Positions 7,320 to 14,234 of a stretch of DNA of 14,858 nucleotides are shown piece after piece (position 1 is the stretch's first letter; each line of letters starts with the position of its first letter). The position numbers were made by a program, and so were the translations under genes. The notes under the pieces are model-generated. The model saw nothing but the letters and a program-made list of their open reading frames with translations. It was not told the DNA's origin and made no database searches. The stretch comes from DATDOY01 sp035293045 (lineage in GTDB: Bacteria; Actinomycetota; Acidimicrobiia; IMCC26256; JACPCJ01). The stretch spans positions 1 to 14,858 of the forward strand of contig DATDOY010000088.1 of NCBI GenBank assembly GCA_035293045.1, read 5' to 3'.

Positions 7320-8858
7320 TCAGATCGCTTCGACGGCCGTTCGGTTGCCGAGCCGGTCGGAGGTGCCGGCGGCATCGTGGGTGGACGGCGACGTGCCCGC
7401 CGTCGGCAGCGTGACCCGGACGGCCGCACCGCCGCCAGGGCGGACGTCGACCCACGAACGCCCCCCGACGCTCTCGGCGATCTGGCGGACGATGGGGAGT
7501 CCGAGGCCCATGCCGGGCTTGGTGCCCGTGGCGTCGAGGCGGTGGAAGCGCTGGAAGATGAGCTCGCGGGAGTCGGCGGGGACGCCGGGACCACGATCGA
7601 GCACGGAGCACACGACCATCGCCCCGCGAGTGGCGACCTCGAGACGGACGGGCGTCGCGCCGTACTTGAAGGCGTTGTCGAGAAGGTTGACGAGAATCTG
7701 TTGGAGCGGTCCGTCGGCGCACCGCACGAAGCAGGTGCTCGGAAGGTCCAGCTCGACGCGCCGGCCGCCGCGCTCGAAATCGGAGGCGACCAGGCGAGCG
7801 AGGGCGACGAGGTCGGTCGACACGTGGGGATCGGGTCGCTCCTCCTCGACGCGCCCGGCGATCAGGAGTTGGTCGACCATCTCGGCGAGGCGCCGGGCCT
7901 GGCGATCGATGGACTCGAGGAACTCGTCGCGCTCGGCGTCGCTCAGCGGCGCGCGGCGCATCACCGACGCGCTTCCGATGATCGACGTCAGCGGCGTCTT
8001 GAGTTCGTGGCTCACCGTCGACAGGAACTCGGACTTCATCTCGTCGAGCTTGGTCAGCTCGGCAACCCGCGTCCGCTCGTCGCTGAGGATGCGCGCGTTG
8101 GCGATGCTGACCGACACGTAATCGGCGAACACCGACAGGACCTGGATCTCGTACTCGCCGAAGACCCGACCTTCGGCGGCGCTCACCTCGAGCGCGCCGA
8201 GGACGTCGCCCCGATGCACGAGAGGAACGATCAAGCGGCTCGTCGAGTCCTCGTCCTCGGCGATCATGGCGCGGCCGTTGCGCACGGCCTCGGCGACGGG
8301 GCCGTGGCGGAGCGACACTTCCTCGCCGATGGCGCGTCCACCGCCTCGCACGCACGCGGCGCGCAGCGATGCCGTGCTCTCGCTGGCGCGGCGGCCGCTG
8401 TCGACGACGAGAACGCTGCCGACCGGCGCGTCCATCATCTCGAGCGCCCGATCGAGGAGGCGGGCAAAGACGTGGTCGATGTCGAGGTCGGCGTTGACGG
8501 CACGGGCGCCCTCGGCGAGCTGGACGAGTTGCTCGGCGCGCTCGGCGAACGCCCGCGTCAAGATGCGCTCGTCGAGGAGGACCTCCTGCAGCCGCCGCAG
8601 GTGCACTTCTTTCTCGCACACGTAGGCCACGAACACGAACGCAAGCAGGCCGAGGGCGATGCGCACGGTCGAGGACGGGGTGTCGGCGAGGAGGCCCGTC
8701 ATCCGGCCGGGCGCGATCGAAGCGATGACCGCGATGGTGGTCACGACCGAGACCGCGAGCGCCCACAGCTCCATGCGGCGGTGGTTGACCGTCTGGAGCG
8801 AAACGTCGCGGCGGCGGAGACCCGCGGACCGCGCCTCGTTCTCGAGCAGTTCGTGCAT
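7320..8858 (-). CDS. Membrane sensor histidine kinase with GAF domain
   Basis: I start the protein at the ATG at 8858 (512 residues); the frame extends to a TTG at 8906 that lies within a repeated palindrome, which makes it a poor start. Two membrane helices (WALAVSVVTTIAVIASIA and IALGLLAFVFVAYV) lie in the first 90 residues with only a short external loop, so an internal or membrane signal is likely. A coiled-coil linker leads to a GAF domain (about 120-265). The HisKA helix carries H284 (STVSHELKTPLTS). The HATPase domain follows with N395 in the N box (NLLDNAFKYG), D421 in DRGPGVP, and GMGLGLPIV. All catalytic motifs are intact. It probably phosphorylates the receiver protein encoded next. 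The signal is unknown; a GAF domain may bind a small molecule or heme, but no ligand residues can be assigned. Confidence 0.93.
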   Translation of the reverse strand: MHELLENEARSAGLRRRDVSLQTVNHRRMELWALAVSVVTTIAVIASIAPGRMTGLLADTPSSTVRIALGLLAFVFVAYVCEKEVHLRRLQEVLLDERILTRAFAERAEQLVQLAEGARAVNADLDIDHVFARLLDRALEMMDAPVGSVLVVDSGRRASESTASLRAACVRGGGRAIGEEVSLRHGPVAEAVRNGRAMIAEDEDSTSRLIVPLVHRGDVLGALEVSAAEGRVFGEYEIQVLSVFADYVSVSIANARILSDERTRVAELTKLDEMKSEFLSTVSHELKTPLTSIIGSASVMRRAPLSDAERDEFLESIDRQARRLAEMVDQLLIAGRVEEERPDPHVSTDLVALARLVASDFERGGRRVELDLPSTCFVRCADGPLQQILVNLLDNAFKYGATPVRLEVATRGAMVVCSVLDRGPGVPADSRELIFQRFHRLDATGTKPGMGLGLPIVRQIAESVGGRSWVDVRPGGGAAVRVTLPTAGTSPSTHDAAGTSDRLGNRTAVEAI

Positions 8859-8882
8859 CACGTCGTGCCAACCCGTCAATCG

Positions 8883-8926
8883 AGCCGTTCGTACCCGGTG
8901 GTACAAGCCGTTCGTACCCGGGGGTA
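8883..8926. promoter_or_regulatory. Two tandem 23-bp-spaced palindromic sites upstream of the kinase gene
   Basis: A 21-base unit at 8883-8903 recurs at 8906-8926 with one difference (T/G at 8899/8922). Each copy contains a dyad, GTACCCGGTGGTAC in the first and TACCCGGGGGTA in the second. The 23-bp spacing is about two helical turns, so dimers would bind on one face of the DNA. The sites lie 25-68 bases before the chosen kinase start and overlap a weak promoter-like TTGTAC-17-TCGATT on the minus strand. A role as operator is inference. Confidence 0.5.
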
Positions 8927-8985
8927 TCGGCCCCCCACGGACTGTGCTTGAGGGTCCCCCAAAGGTTTACGGAGGGTGCGAATCT

Positions 8986-9020
8986 CTCGGGGGTCAGCCC
9001 GTCGCTCGGGGGTCAGCCCG
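8986..9020. repeat. 19-bp-period tandem duplication over the stop codon of the VWA gene
   Basis: CTCGGGGGTCAGCCCG is present at 8986-9001 and 9005-9020. The second copy (first on the minus strand) contains the VWA gene's TGA at 9013-9015; the other copy carries an out-of-use TGA 19 bases later. It appears to be a small tandem duplication of the gene end. Confidence 0.7.
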
Positions 9021-11025
9021 CTCGGCGCTGCTCGCGCTTTTGGTCGATGAAGTCGACAAGGAGGTAGTCGCCGAGGGTTTCGGGCGTGGTGAAGAACGCC
9101 CGGCCCCGGTTCATGCGGGTCATGCGCTCGACGAACTCCCGGAGGTGGTAACTCGGGTCGAGCATGAACGTGTTGATGCGGATGCCCTCGCGCGTGCACC
9201 GCACGACCTCCTTCAAGGTCTCTTCGATCGTGCGGGCGACCGGCGGGTAGGCGAAGAACACGTCTCCCCCGGGCTCGATATGGGCGGTCGGCTCGCCGTC
9301 CGTGATCATGATGATCTGCTTCGTGCCTGATTCTCGAGCCAACATGCGCCGCGCCAGCAGGAACCCGTGCTGCATGTTGGTGCCGTAGACGAAGTCCCAC
9401 GACACCTCGGGCACGTCCTCCGGCTTCAGCTCGCGAGCCACCTCGGAGAAGCCCACGATGCCGAGGTAGTCGCGAGGGAAGCGGGTCGAGATGAGCGAGT
9501 GGAGCGCCATCGTCACTTTCTTGGCGGCGAGGAAGTTGTCGCGCATCGGCATCGACAGCGAGAGGTCGACCATGAGGACGGTGGCGGCGCGGGTGTGGAG
9601 TTCGGTGCGCTCGACCTCGAAGTCGTCGGGCGTCAATCGGACGGGCGTGCCAGGGCCGGAGCGGCGGAGGGCGTTGCGGACCGTCTCTTGGACGTCGAGA
9701 CGGAACGGATCTCCCCACTCGTAGGGCTTGGTGTCGAAGTCGGATTCGGTGCCGACGCCCGACTGCACCGTTTCGTGCCGGCCGAAACGATCGCGGGCGA
9801 GCCGCTCGAAGAGGTCGCCAAGGGCGTTCTGGCCGATGCGCTTCATCCCCTTCGGTGTGAGCTGGAGCCGGCCTTCCTTCTGCTCGATGAGGCCCGCCTC
9901 TTCGAGCATCTTGGCCAACTCGGCGAGTCGCTCCAGGGAGCGCGCCGCGTCGTCGCCGAGCAGGTCGGCGGCGCGCTCGATGTCGACTTCGGCGAGCGCG
10001 CCCGGCTCGGATGCGGACTGGAGCAGGCGCTCGAGGCCGTCGATGTCGTCGAGCGTGTCGAGGAGCGACGCCGCCTGCGCGAAGCCGAGCGGGTCTTCGC
10101 CGGTGAAGTTTTGGCGTCGTTCCCATGGCAGGTCGGGGAACGCCGACTGGAGGTTGCGGGCGAGGGCGTCCACCTGCCAGCGCAGGTCGAGGTCGTCGAG
10201 GAGCGACTCCGCGAGTTCTTGGAGTTGGCGGCGCTGTTCAGGCGTCATCGAGTTGAGGAGCGACTGCATCTGGGCCATCGAGCGCGCCATCGCCTCGAGG
10301 AGTTCGTCGAGGGTGCGGGGGTTGTCGGGGAAGAAGTCGCCGTAGCGCTCCATGAACCCGTCGAAGTCGGGCTCGCCACCCTCCTCGCGCTGGCGGAGCA
10401 TCTCGTTGAGCTCGGCCAGCATGTCCTTCATCCGCGCCATCTGCTCCGGGCTCATGTTGGCCATGGCGCCCTGCATCTGGTTGAACGTGCTGTTGAGCAG
10501 TTCCTGGCGCAGCTCGTCCATCAGCGCTTCGAAGCGTTCGCGGGCGGCGTCGTCCATGAAGTCGTAGCGCTGGAGTTCCTGGACGCGGCCCGCGAGGTCG
10601 GGCGGGAGTTGGTCGAGCTGCTCGCGGCGCTCGGTCGCGAGTTGGTCGACGATTTCCTGGCGGCGGCGGTCGCCCTCTTGCGCGGCGTCGCGCTCGCGGC
10701 GCTCGATGCCCTTGCGCTCCATCGCCACGACCTCGTCGAGGCGCTCGGCGATGTCGGCGTAGACGCCGCCGAGGTCGTGGCGGTCGAGTTCCTCGCGGCG
10801 GCGGTCGCGGAGCTTCTGGAGCAGCTCGCGCAGACCCTGGAGGCGCTCGCCTTGATCGCCCTCCATGCCTTGCTGCATGAGCCGGCGGAGGGCCGCGTGG
10901 AGATCGCCGTGGTAGAGCAGGTCGTCGGTGATCTCGCCGAGGAGGGCGTCGGCGTCGAAGTCGGGAATCGACTGCGTGCCGTCCCAGCGGCTGTAGCGGA
11001 AGCCCTTGGCCCCGCGCCGCCTCAT
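9013..11025 (-). CDS. VWA-domain (CoxE-like) protein, partner of MoxR-type ATPase
   Basis: I choose the ATG at 11025 (670 residues) because GGAG lies eight bases upstream; a GTG at 11034 would add three residues. The N-terminal ~470 residues are almost entirely helical and highly charged (Arg/Glu/Gln/Leu). They include repeated helices rich in methionine (NQMQGAMANMSPEQMARM; MARSMAQMQSLLNSMTPEQ). The last ~190 residues form a von Willebrand A domain with a complete metal-binding MIDAS: D487-x-S489-x-S491, T549 and D576 (ITDGEPT). No signal peptide is seen, so it is cytoplasmic. Such proteins pair with MoxR AAA+ ATPases in metal insertion or protein maturation. In Mycobacterium tuberculosis a similar ATPase/VWA pair, as I recall, is Rv0958-Rv0959, with similar sizes. 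The ATPase gene here lies two genes upstream on the same strand, separated by a membrane protein gene. The client is unknown. Confidence 0.88.
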   Translation of the reverse strand: MRRRGAKGFRYSRWDGTQSIPDFDADALLGEITDDLLYHGDLHAALRRLMQQGMEGDQGERLQGLRELLQKLRDRRREELDRHDLGGVYADIAERLDEVVAMERKGIERRERDAAQEGDRRRQEIVDQLATERREQLDQLPPDLAGRVQELQRYDFMDDAARERFEALMDELRQELLNSTFNQMQGAMANMSPEQMARMKDMLAELNEMLRQREEGGEPDFDGFMERYGDFFPDNPRTLDELLEAMARSMAQMQSLLNSMTPEQRRQLQELAESLLDDLDLRWQVDALARNLQSAFPDLPWERRQNFTGEDPLGFAQAASLLDTLDDIDGLERLLQSASEPGALAEVDIERAADLLGDDAARSLERLAELAKMLEEAGLIEQKEGRLQLTPKGMKRIGQNALGDLFERLARDRFGRHETVQSGVGTESDFDTKPYEWGDPFRLDVQETVRNALRRSGPGTPVRLTPDDFEVERTELHTRAATVLMVDLSLSMPMRDNFLAAKKVTMALHSLISTRFPRDYLGIVGFSEVARELKPEDVPEVSWDFVYGTNMQHGFLLARRMLARESGTKQIIMITDGEPTAHIEPGGDVFFAYPPVARTIEETLKEVVRCTREGIRINTFMLDPSYHLREFVERMTRMNRGRAFFTTPETLGDYLLVDFIDQKREQRRAG

Positions 11026-11061
11026 GGCCCGCACTCCGTCACGAGTGCCGAGGCTACTGCG

Positions 11062-11628
11062 CTAGCGCCCGGCGGCCCGCAGGGGTCGTTCGCGCCGTCC
11101 GGCCTGGGGGCGGGTCCGGCTCGACGGTGTGAGCGCCCGCGGCGCGACGTCGTGCGCCGGCGGGTCACTGACGGGCGCGGCGAGGGCCTCGGGAGCGGGC
11201 GGCGCCTCGGCGAAGGGGGCCACGACCTGGGCCACGACCGGAGTCGCGTTCCACTCGCGCATCCGGCGCCGGAGCATCTTGACGAGCGAGACGGTGGCGA
11301 CGATGAGCAGCACGCAGACGACCACGGCGATGATCGCCAGCACCACACCGAAGGCGCCCATGCTCTCGGCGAACGAGGTGTCCGCCCAGAGGAACCCGCC
11401 CGTGAAGATGCCCACGATCATCCAAATCACCATGAAGGCCAGCACCAGCGCCAGGATCGACATGAGCATCGTGAGGAGTCCGTAGACGACGAAGCCGACG
11501 AGAACCACGGGTCCCCAGCGCTTGGCCGCGGTGGCAAGGGCAGGGCCGACCGGCTCGCCGCGACGGCGCAGATCCATGATCCACGCTGTGAAGGCCACCA
11601 CGATCACCACCGGAATCGCGTACCGCAT
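11062..11628 (-). CDS. Four-helix membrane protein of unknown function
   Basis: This 188-residue protein has an ATG start with AGAGGGG seven bases upstream. Hydrophobic segments lie at about 2-20, 38-58, 59-80 and 92-118. An RRRMRE stop-transfer cluster at 120-125 and a 65-residue Ala/Pro/Arg tail follow, and the tail is probably cytoplasmic and disordered. I recognise no family. The gene lies between the MoxR-like ATPase and the VWA protein genes on the same strand, only 36 bases before the VWA start. It is therefore likely co-expressed with the VWA gene and could tie that machine to the membrane (inference). The tail is rich in arginine near its end (SSRTRPQAGRRERPLRAAGR). The coding call rests on the good ribosome-binding site, membrane pattern and GC-rich third positions. 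Confidence 0.8.
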   Translation of the reverse strand: MRYAIPVVIVVAFTAWIMDLRRRGEPVGPALATAAKRWGPVVLVGFVVYGLLTMLMSILALVLAFMVIWMIVGIFTGGFLWADTSFAESMGAFGVVLAIIAVVVCVLLIVATVSLVKMLRRRMREWNATPVVAQVVAPFAEAPPAPEALAAPVSDPPAHDVAPRALTPSSRTRPQAGRRERPLRAAGR

Positions 11629-11715
11629 GTCAGAACCCCTCTCGTGTGCGTGTCAACGCTGAGTACGACGAGTGCGCCCGTCCCACGCGACGAGACTTCG
11701 GCATGCGGCGCGGCG

Positions 11716-11733
11716 GAATTGACCGAATTGACG
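11716..11733. repeat. Tandem 9-bp repeat
   Basis: GAATTGACC (11716-11724) is followed directly by GAATTGACG (11725-11733), in an AT-richer patch of the intergenic region. It could be two half-sites for a regulator of the membrane protein/VWA genes on the minus strand. Confidence 0.4.
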
Positions 11734-11786
11734 GCACGACCCGAGAACCCTGCCGCCGCCTGACCACTTGGGCGCGTGGCCACGTG

Positions 11787-11836
11787 GCTGGTGTGAGTGT
11801 CTGCCCGGCTGACGCCGGGCAGACACTCACACCAGC
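11787..11836. repeat. Perfect hairpin with 23-bp arms, possible terminator or mobile palindrome
   Basis: Arms 11787-11809 and 11814-11836 are exact inverted copies around a 4-base loop (TGAC). The hairpin lies 31 bases beyond the stop of the MoxR-like gene in the direction of transcription. It lacks a U-run on either side, so it is not a classical intrinsic terminator, but a stem this strong could stop RNA polymerase or protect the 3' end of the mRNA. Its outer sequence begins GGTGTGnGT, as does that of the hairpin at 68-118. Confidence 0.75.
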
Positions 11837-11866
11837 GTTGGGCGTCGCCGGGAAGCCTGGCGTCGT

Positions 11867-13288
11867 TTAGGACGCGAGGCCGCGGCCGCGGTAGGTGGCG
11901 CGGGCGCCGACAGCGTCCTTGTTGAGACGCTTCGAGAGGTGCAGGCCCTCGAGCACGAACTCGATGGCGGCGGCGATTCCGGCCGGCGACTCGCTCACGC
12001 CGAGGGCGTTCAGGGCGTCGCGCATTCCGGGCATGTCGGCAAGGCGTTCGGCGTACTTCTGCGACGGCAGGTCGTCGCCGACGTCGATCACAAGGCCCTC
12101 CTGGAAGCTCATCAGCAGGTCGCCGAAGCGATCGGCACCGACCCGAGCCCGAAACACCTCGAGCACCGAGGCTTGCACGAGCTTCTCCACGATCTGTTCG
12201 TCGCGGCCGTCGTCGAAACTCTCGATCTCGACCTTGCCGGCGGTCGACGCGGCCAGCGCCTCGAGGTCGCTCACGCGCGGCACGACGTCGGGCTCGCCGG
12301 TGCGCAACGATCGACGCGCCGCGTTGGCCACCAGCGTCTCCTGGTTGGTGATCGACAGGCGCACCGACACCCCGGAGCGCTGGTTGATGTGGGGCGACTG
12401 GCGGGCGAGCTGACTCAGGCGGGCGACGACCTCGGCCATGAAGTCGGGTACTTCCACCCGCAGGCCGTCGACGGCGAGGGGCCGGTGCTCTTGGGCCACC
12501 ACCTCCATCTCGAGGTCCGCGTCGAGCGGGTAGTGCGTGCGGATCTGCGAGCCGAAGCGGTCCTTCAGCGGCGTGATGATGCGACCGCGGTTGGTGTAGT
12601 CCTCGGGGTTGGCCGACGCGACGAGCATGAGGTCGAGCGGGAGGCGGATCTTGTAGCCGCGGATCTGGACGTCGCGCTCCTCGAGCACGTTGAGGAGGCC
12701 CACCTGGATGCGCTCGGCGAGGTCGGGCAGCTCGTTGATGGCGAAGATGCCCCGGTTGGTGCGGGGGACGAGCCCGTAATGAATGGTGAGCTCGTCGGAG
12801 AGGTAGCGGCCCTCGGCGACCTTGATGGGGTCGACCTCACCGATGAGGTCGGCGATCGACGTGTCGGGGGTGGCGAGCTTCTCCCCGAAGCGCTGCGAGC
12901 GAGCGACCCATTCGATCGGCGTGTCGTCGCCCTGTGCGGCGACGAGTTCGCGGGCGTGACGCGACACCGGATGGTACGGGTCGTCGTTGATCTCGCTGCC
13001 CGCCACCACCGGCGACCATTCATCGAGCAGTTCGACAAGGCCGCGGATCATGCGGGTCTTCGCCTGGCCGCGCTCGCCGAGAAAGATGACGTCGTGGCCG
13101 GCGAGGAGCGCGTTCTCGAGTTGCGGAAGGACGGTGTCCTCGTAGCCGACGACGCCGTCGACAATGGGGAGTCCGTCGGCGATGCGCCGCACCGCATTCT
13201 GACGGATCTCCTCTTTCACCGGCCGGGACTGCCAACCGCTCGCCTTCAACTGGCCGAGGGTCCACTGGGGGTGCGCGTCGTCGCTCAT
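11867..13288 (-). CDS. MoxR / Mg-chelatase-like AAA+ ATPase
   Basis: I choose the ATG at 13288 (473 residues); a GTG at 13327 would add 13 residues but has no ribosome-binding site, and the ATG's own site is weak. The AAA+ core has Walker A GERGQAKT (K77). The Walker B region FAINELPDL (N185-E186) has Asn in place of the usual Asp before the catalytic Glu, as I recall is common in this subgroup. A sensor-1 type ASANPEDYT and an arginine-finger region TPLKDRF follow. The C-terminal part is helical (lid domain and extension). The family couples ATP hydrolysis to remodelling with VWA proteins. The VWA partner is encoded at 9013-11025 on the same strand, with a membrane protein gene in between. 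These three genes probably form a functional unit. The hairpin downstream may separate transcript levels. The client protein or metal centre is unknown. Confidence 0.92.
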   Translation of the reverse strand: MSDDAHPQWTLGQLKASGWQSRPVKEEIRQNAVRRIADGLPIVDGVVGYEDTVLPQLENALLAGHDVIFLGERGQAKTRMIRGLVELLDEWSPVVAGSEINDDPYHPVSRHARELVAAQGDDTPIEWVARSQRFGEKLATPDTSIADLIGEVDPIKVAEGRYLSDELTIHYGLVPRTNRGIFAINELPDLAERIQVGLLNVLEERDVQIRGYKIRLPLDLMLVASANPEDYTNRGRIITPLKDRFGSQIRTHYPLDADLEMEVVAQEHRPLAVDGLRVEVPDFMAEVVARLSQLARQSPHINQRSGVSVRLSITNQETLVANAARRSLRTGEPDVVPRVSDLEALAASTAGKVEIESFDDGRDEQIVEKLVQASVLEVFRARVGADRFGDLLMSFQEGLVIDVGDDLPSQKYAERLADMPGMRDALNALGVSESPAGIAAAIEFVLEGLHLSKRLNKDAVGARATYRGRGLAS

Positions 13289-13353
13289 CCCGGGTGAGGC
13301 TACCGGGTGAATCCGGTGCGTCGACACGCGAGCGCGGACCCCCCAGAACCGGG

Positions 13354-13359
13354 CATTAC
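13354..13359 (+). promoter_or_regulatory. Possible -10 element for a leaderless transcript
   Basis: CATTAC lies nine bases before the GTG at 13369, and no ribosome-binding site is visible in between. That is the layout of leaderless actinobacterial genes. No matching -35 is seen, so this is weak. Confidence 0.3.
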
Positions 13360-13368
13360 TGTCCGGCC

Positions 13369-14160
13369 GTGCGCTTCACCCGCCGGCTCGTCCTCGTCGC
13401 CCTCGTCATCCTCCTCGGCGTGGGAGGGGCGGTCGCGGTGGTCCTCATCCAGTACGGAGCCGAAGACCCGGCGAGCGGCGGAGCCGAACCCCGCCCCGGC
13501 GGCGGCGTGACCCTGATCGCCGGACGGGCCGACTCGCTCGTCCTCTCACCCGCCGTCCTCGACTCGTTGCCGATGCCGGTCACGATCGAGGCCGAGGCGC
13601 GCGGCACGGCGTCGGCGCGGATCGCCGGCGTGCTCGTCGACGGCAAGACGGAATCGGTGGCGTGGGGCGGCGGCACGCCGCTCGAGATCAAATCCCTCGG
13701 GGGCGGACCCGGCCTGCTCGCCCTCGGGCCCGCGTCGGTGGAGGGCGGTGCGTCGGGGCTGACCGTGCACCTCGACGCGGTGGTCGGGCGCCTGACCCCC
13801 GGCTCGTACCGGCTCACGGGCCCCGTGGCGATCGGCGCCGAGGGCCTCGGCCAGCCCGCCGAATCGGTGACGTTCGAAGCGACCGAGACCACCGAGATCG
13901 GGTTCTCGGGAACCAGCGTCCTGCGCCTGCCGCCCAACCCCATCTCGCTCGAAGGGCCCGGCCAGGTCCGCATCCTCGGCGACCTCGAACTCACCGGGTC
14001 GAGCGCCGACCGGCGGGCGTCGATCGTCGAGTCGTCGGTGGCGCCGTTTCGCTTCGATCTGGTGTGGACCAGCGATCACATCGAGATCGACGGCACGATC
14101 GAAGGCAAGATCAGCCTGGTGCCCACCAACGAGTCCGTGCCCACGCTCCCATCGGGCTGA
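13369..14160 (+). CDS. Secreted or membrane-anchored beta-rich protein of unknown function
   Basis: I start at GTG 13369 (263 residues) because the frame upstream of it (to 13294) encodes low-quality sequence and would overlap the divergent gene's leader. The N terminus RFTRR followed by a 20-residue hydrophobic stretch (LVLVALVILLGVGGAVAVVL) is a signal anchor. No lipobox cysteine is present. A short Gly/Pro linker (ASGGAEPRPGGG) leads into about 220 residues of alternating hydrophobic/polar strands. These are rich in Gly, Thr and Val and have no cysteine, which suggests an extracellular beta fold. No catalytic motif is visible and I recognise no family. It diverges from the MoxR-like gene (80-bp gap) and precedes another membrane protein gene by 74 bases. 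Third positions are strongly GC, so the coding call is firm; function is open. Confidence 0.8.
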   Translation: MRFTRRLVLVALVILLGVGGAVAVVLIQYGAEDPASGGAEPRPGGGVTLIAGRADSLVLSPAVLDSLPMPVTIEAEARGTASARIAGVLVDGKTESVAWGGGTPLEIKSLGGGPGLLALGPASVEGGASGLTVHLDAVVGRLTPGSYRLTGPVAIGAEGLGQPAESVTFEATETTEIGFSGTSVLRLPPNPISLEGPGQVRILGDLELTGSSADRRASIVESSVAPFRFDLVWTSDHIEIDGTIEGKISLVPTNESVPTLPSG

Positions 14161-14199
14161 CCCGCCCGGGGTAGGAGGCACGGTTCCACCTTGGGGCGG

Positions 14200-14228
14200 T
14201 TGTTCCGATCCGCCCGGCCTGGGACACT
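14200..14228 (+). promoter_or_regulatory. Candidate promoter of the DUF3159-like gene (leaderless)
   Basis: TTGTTC (14200-14205) and GACACT (14223-14228) are separated by exactly 17 bases, and the ATG follows six bases after the -10. With transcription starting at or next to the ATG the mRNA would be leaderless; no Shine-Dalgarno sequence lies before the ATG. Confidence 0.5.
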
Positions 14229-14234
14229 CTGGAC

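Larger units (their letters stand above)
11629..11866. other. Intergenic region between ATPase and membrane protein genes
   Basis: This 238-bp stretch has no gene I accept. It holds the ribosome-binding site of the membrane protein gene and a 9-bp tandem repeat (11716-11733). It also holds a perfect 10-bp palindrome CGTGGCCACG (11775-11784) and a large hairpin (11787-11836). No convincing promoter for the downstream gene is seen, although a TTGACA occurs on the minus strand close to its start. Confidence 0.6.

Noticed and set aside
6673..8871. Long minus-strand frame (732 codons) over the kinase and regulator
   Set aside because: It is out of frame with intact kinase and receiver motifs and is extremely arginine-rich.
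8859..8906. TTG at 8906 as start of the histidine kinase
   Set aside because: It lies inside the repeated palindrome with no ribosome-binding site; the added residues look like translated regulatory DNA.
8883..9020. Repeats around 8883-9020 as a CRISPR array
   Set aside because: Units are 16-21 bases with only two copies each and essentially no spacers.
9367..11763. Long plus-strand frame (798 codons) opposite the VWA gene
   Set aside because: Antisense to the VWA gene with an intact MIDAS; Ala/Val/Glu/His-rich composition without domain features.
11630..11870. Small open frames on both strands in the gap between ATPase and membrane protein genes
   Set aside because: They run through the hairpin and have mixed third-position composition and no ribosome-binding site or family signal.
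13294..13368. Earlier start for the exported protein gene (25 extra codons)
   Set aside because: The extra residues would put a charged, Pro/Gly-rich stretch before an ideal signal anchor, and they reach into the leader of the divergent ATPase gene.
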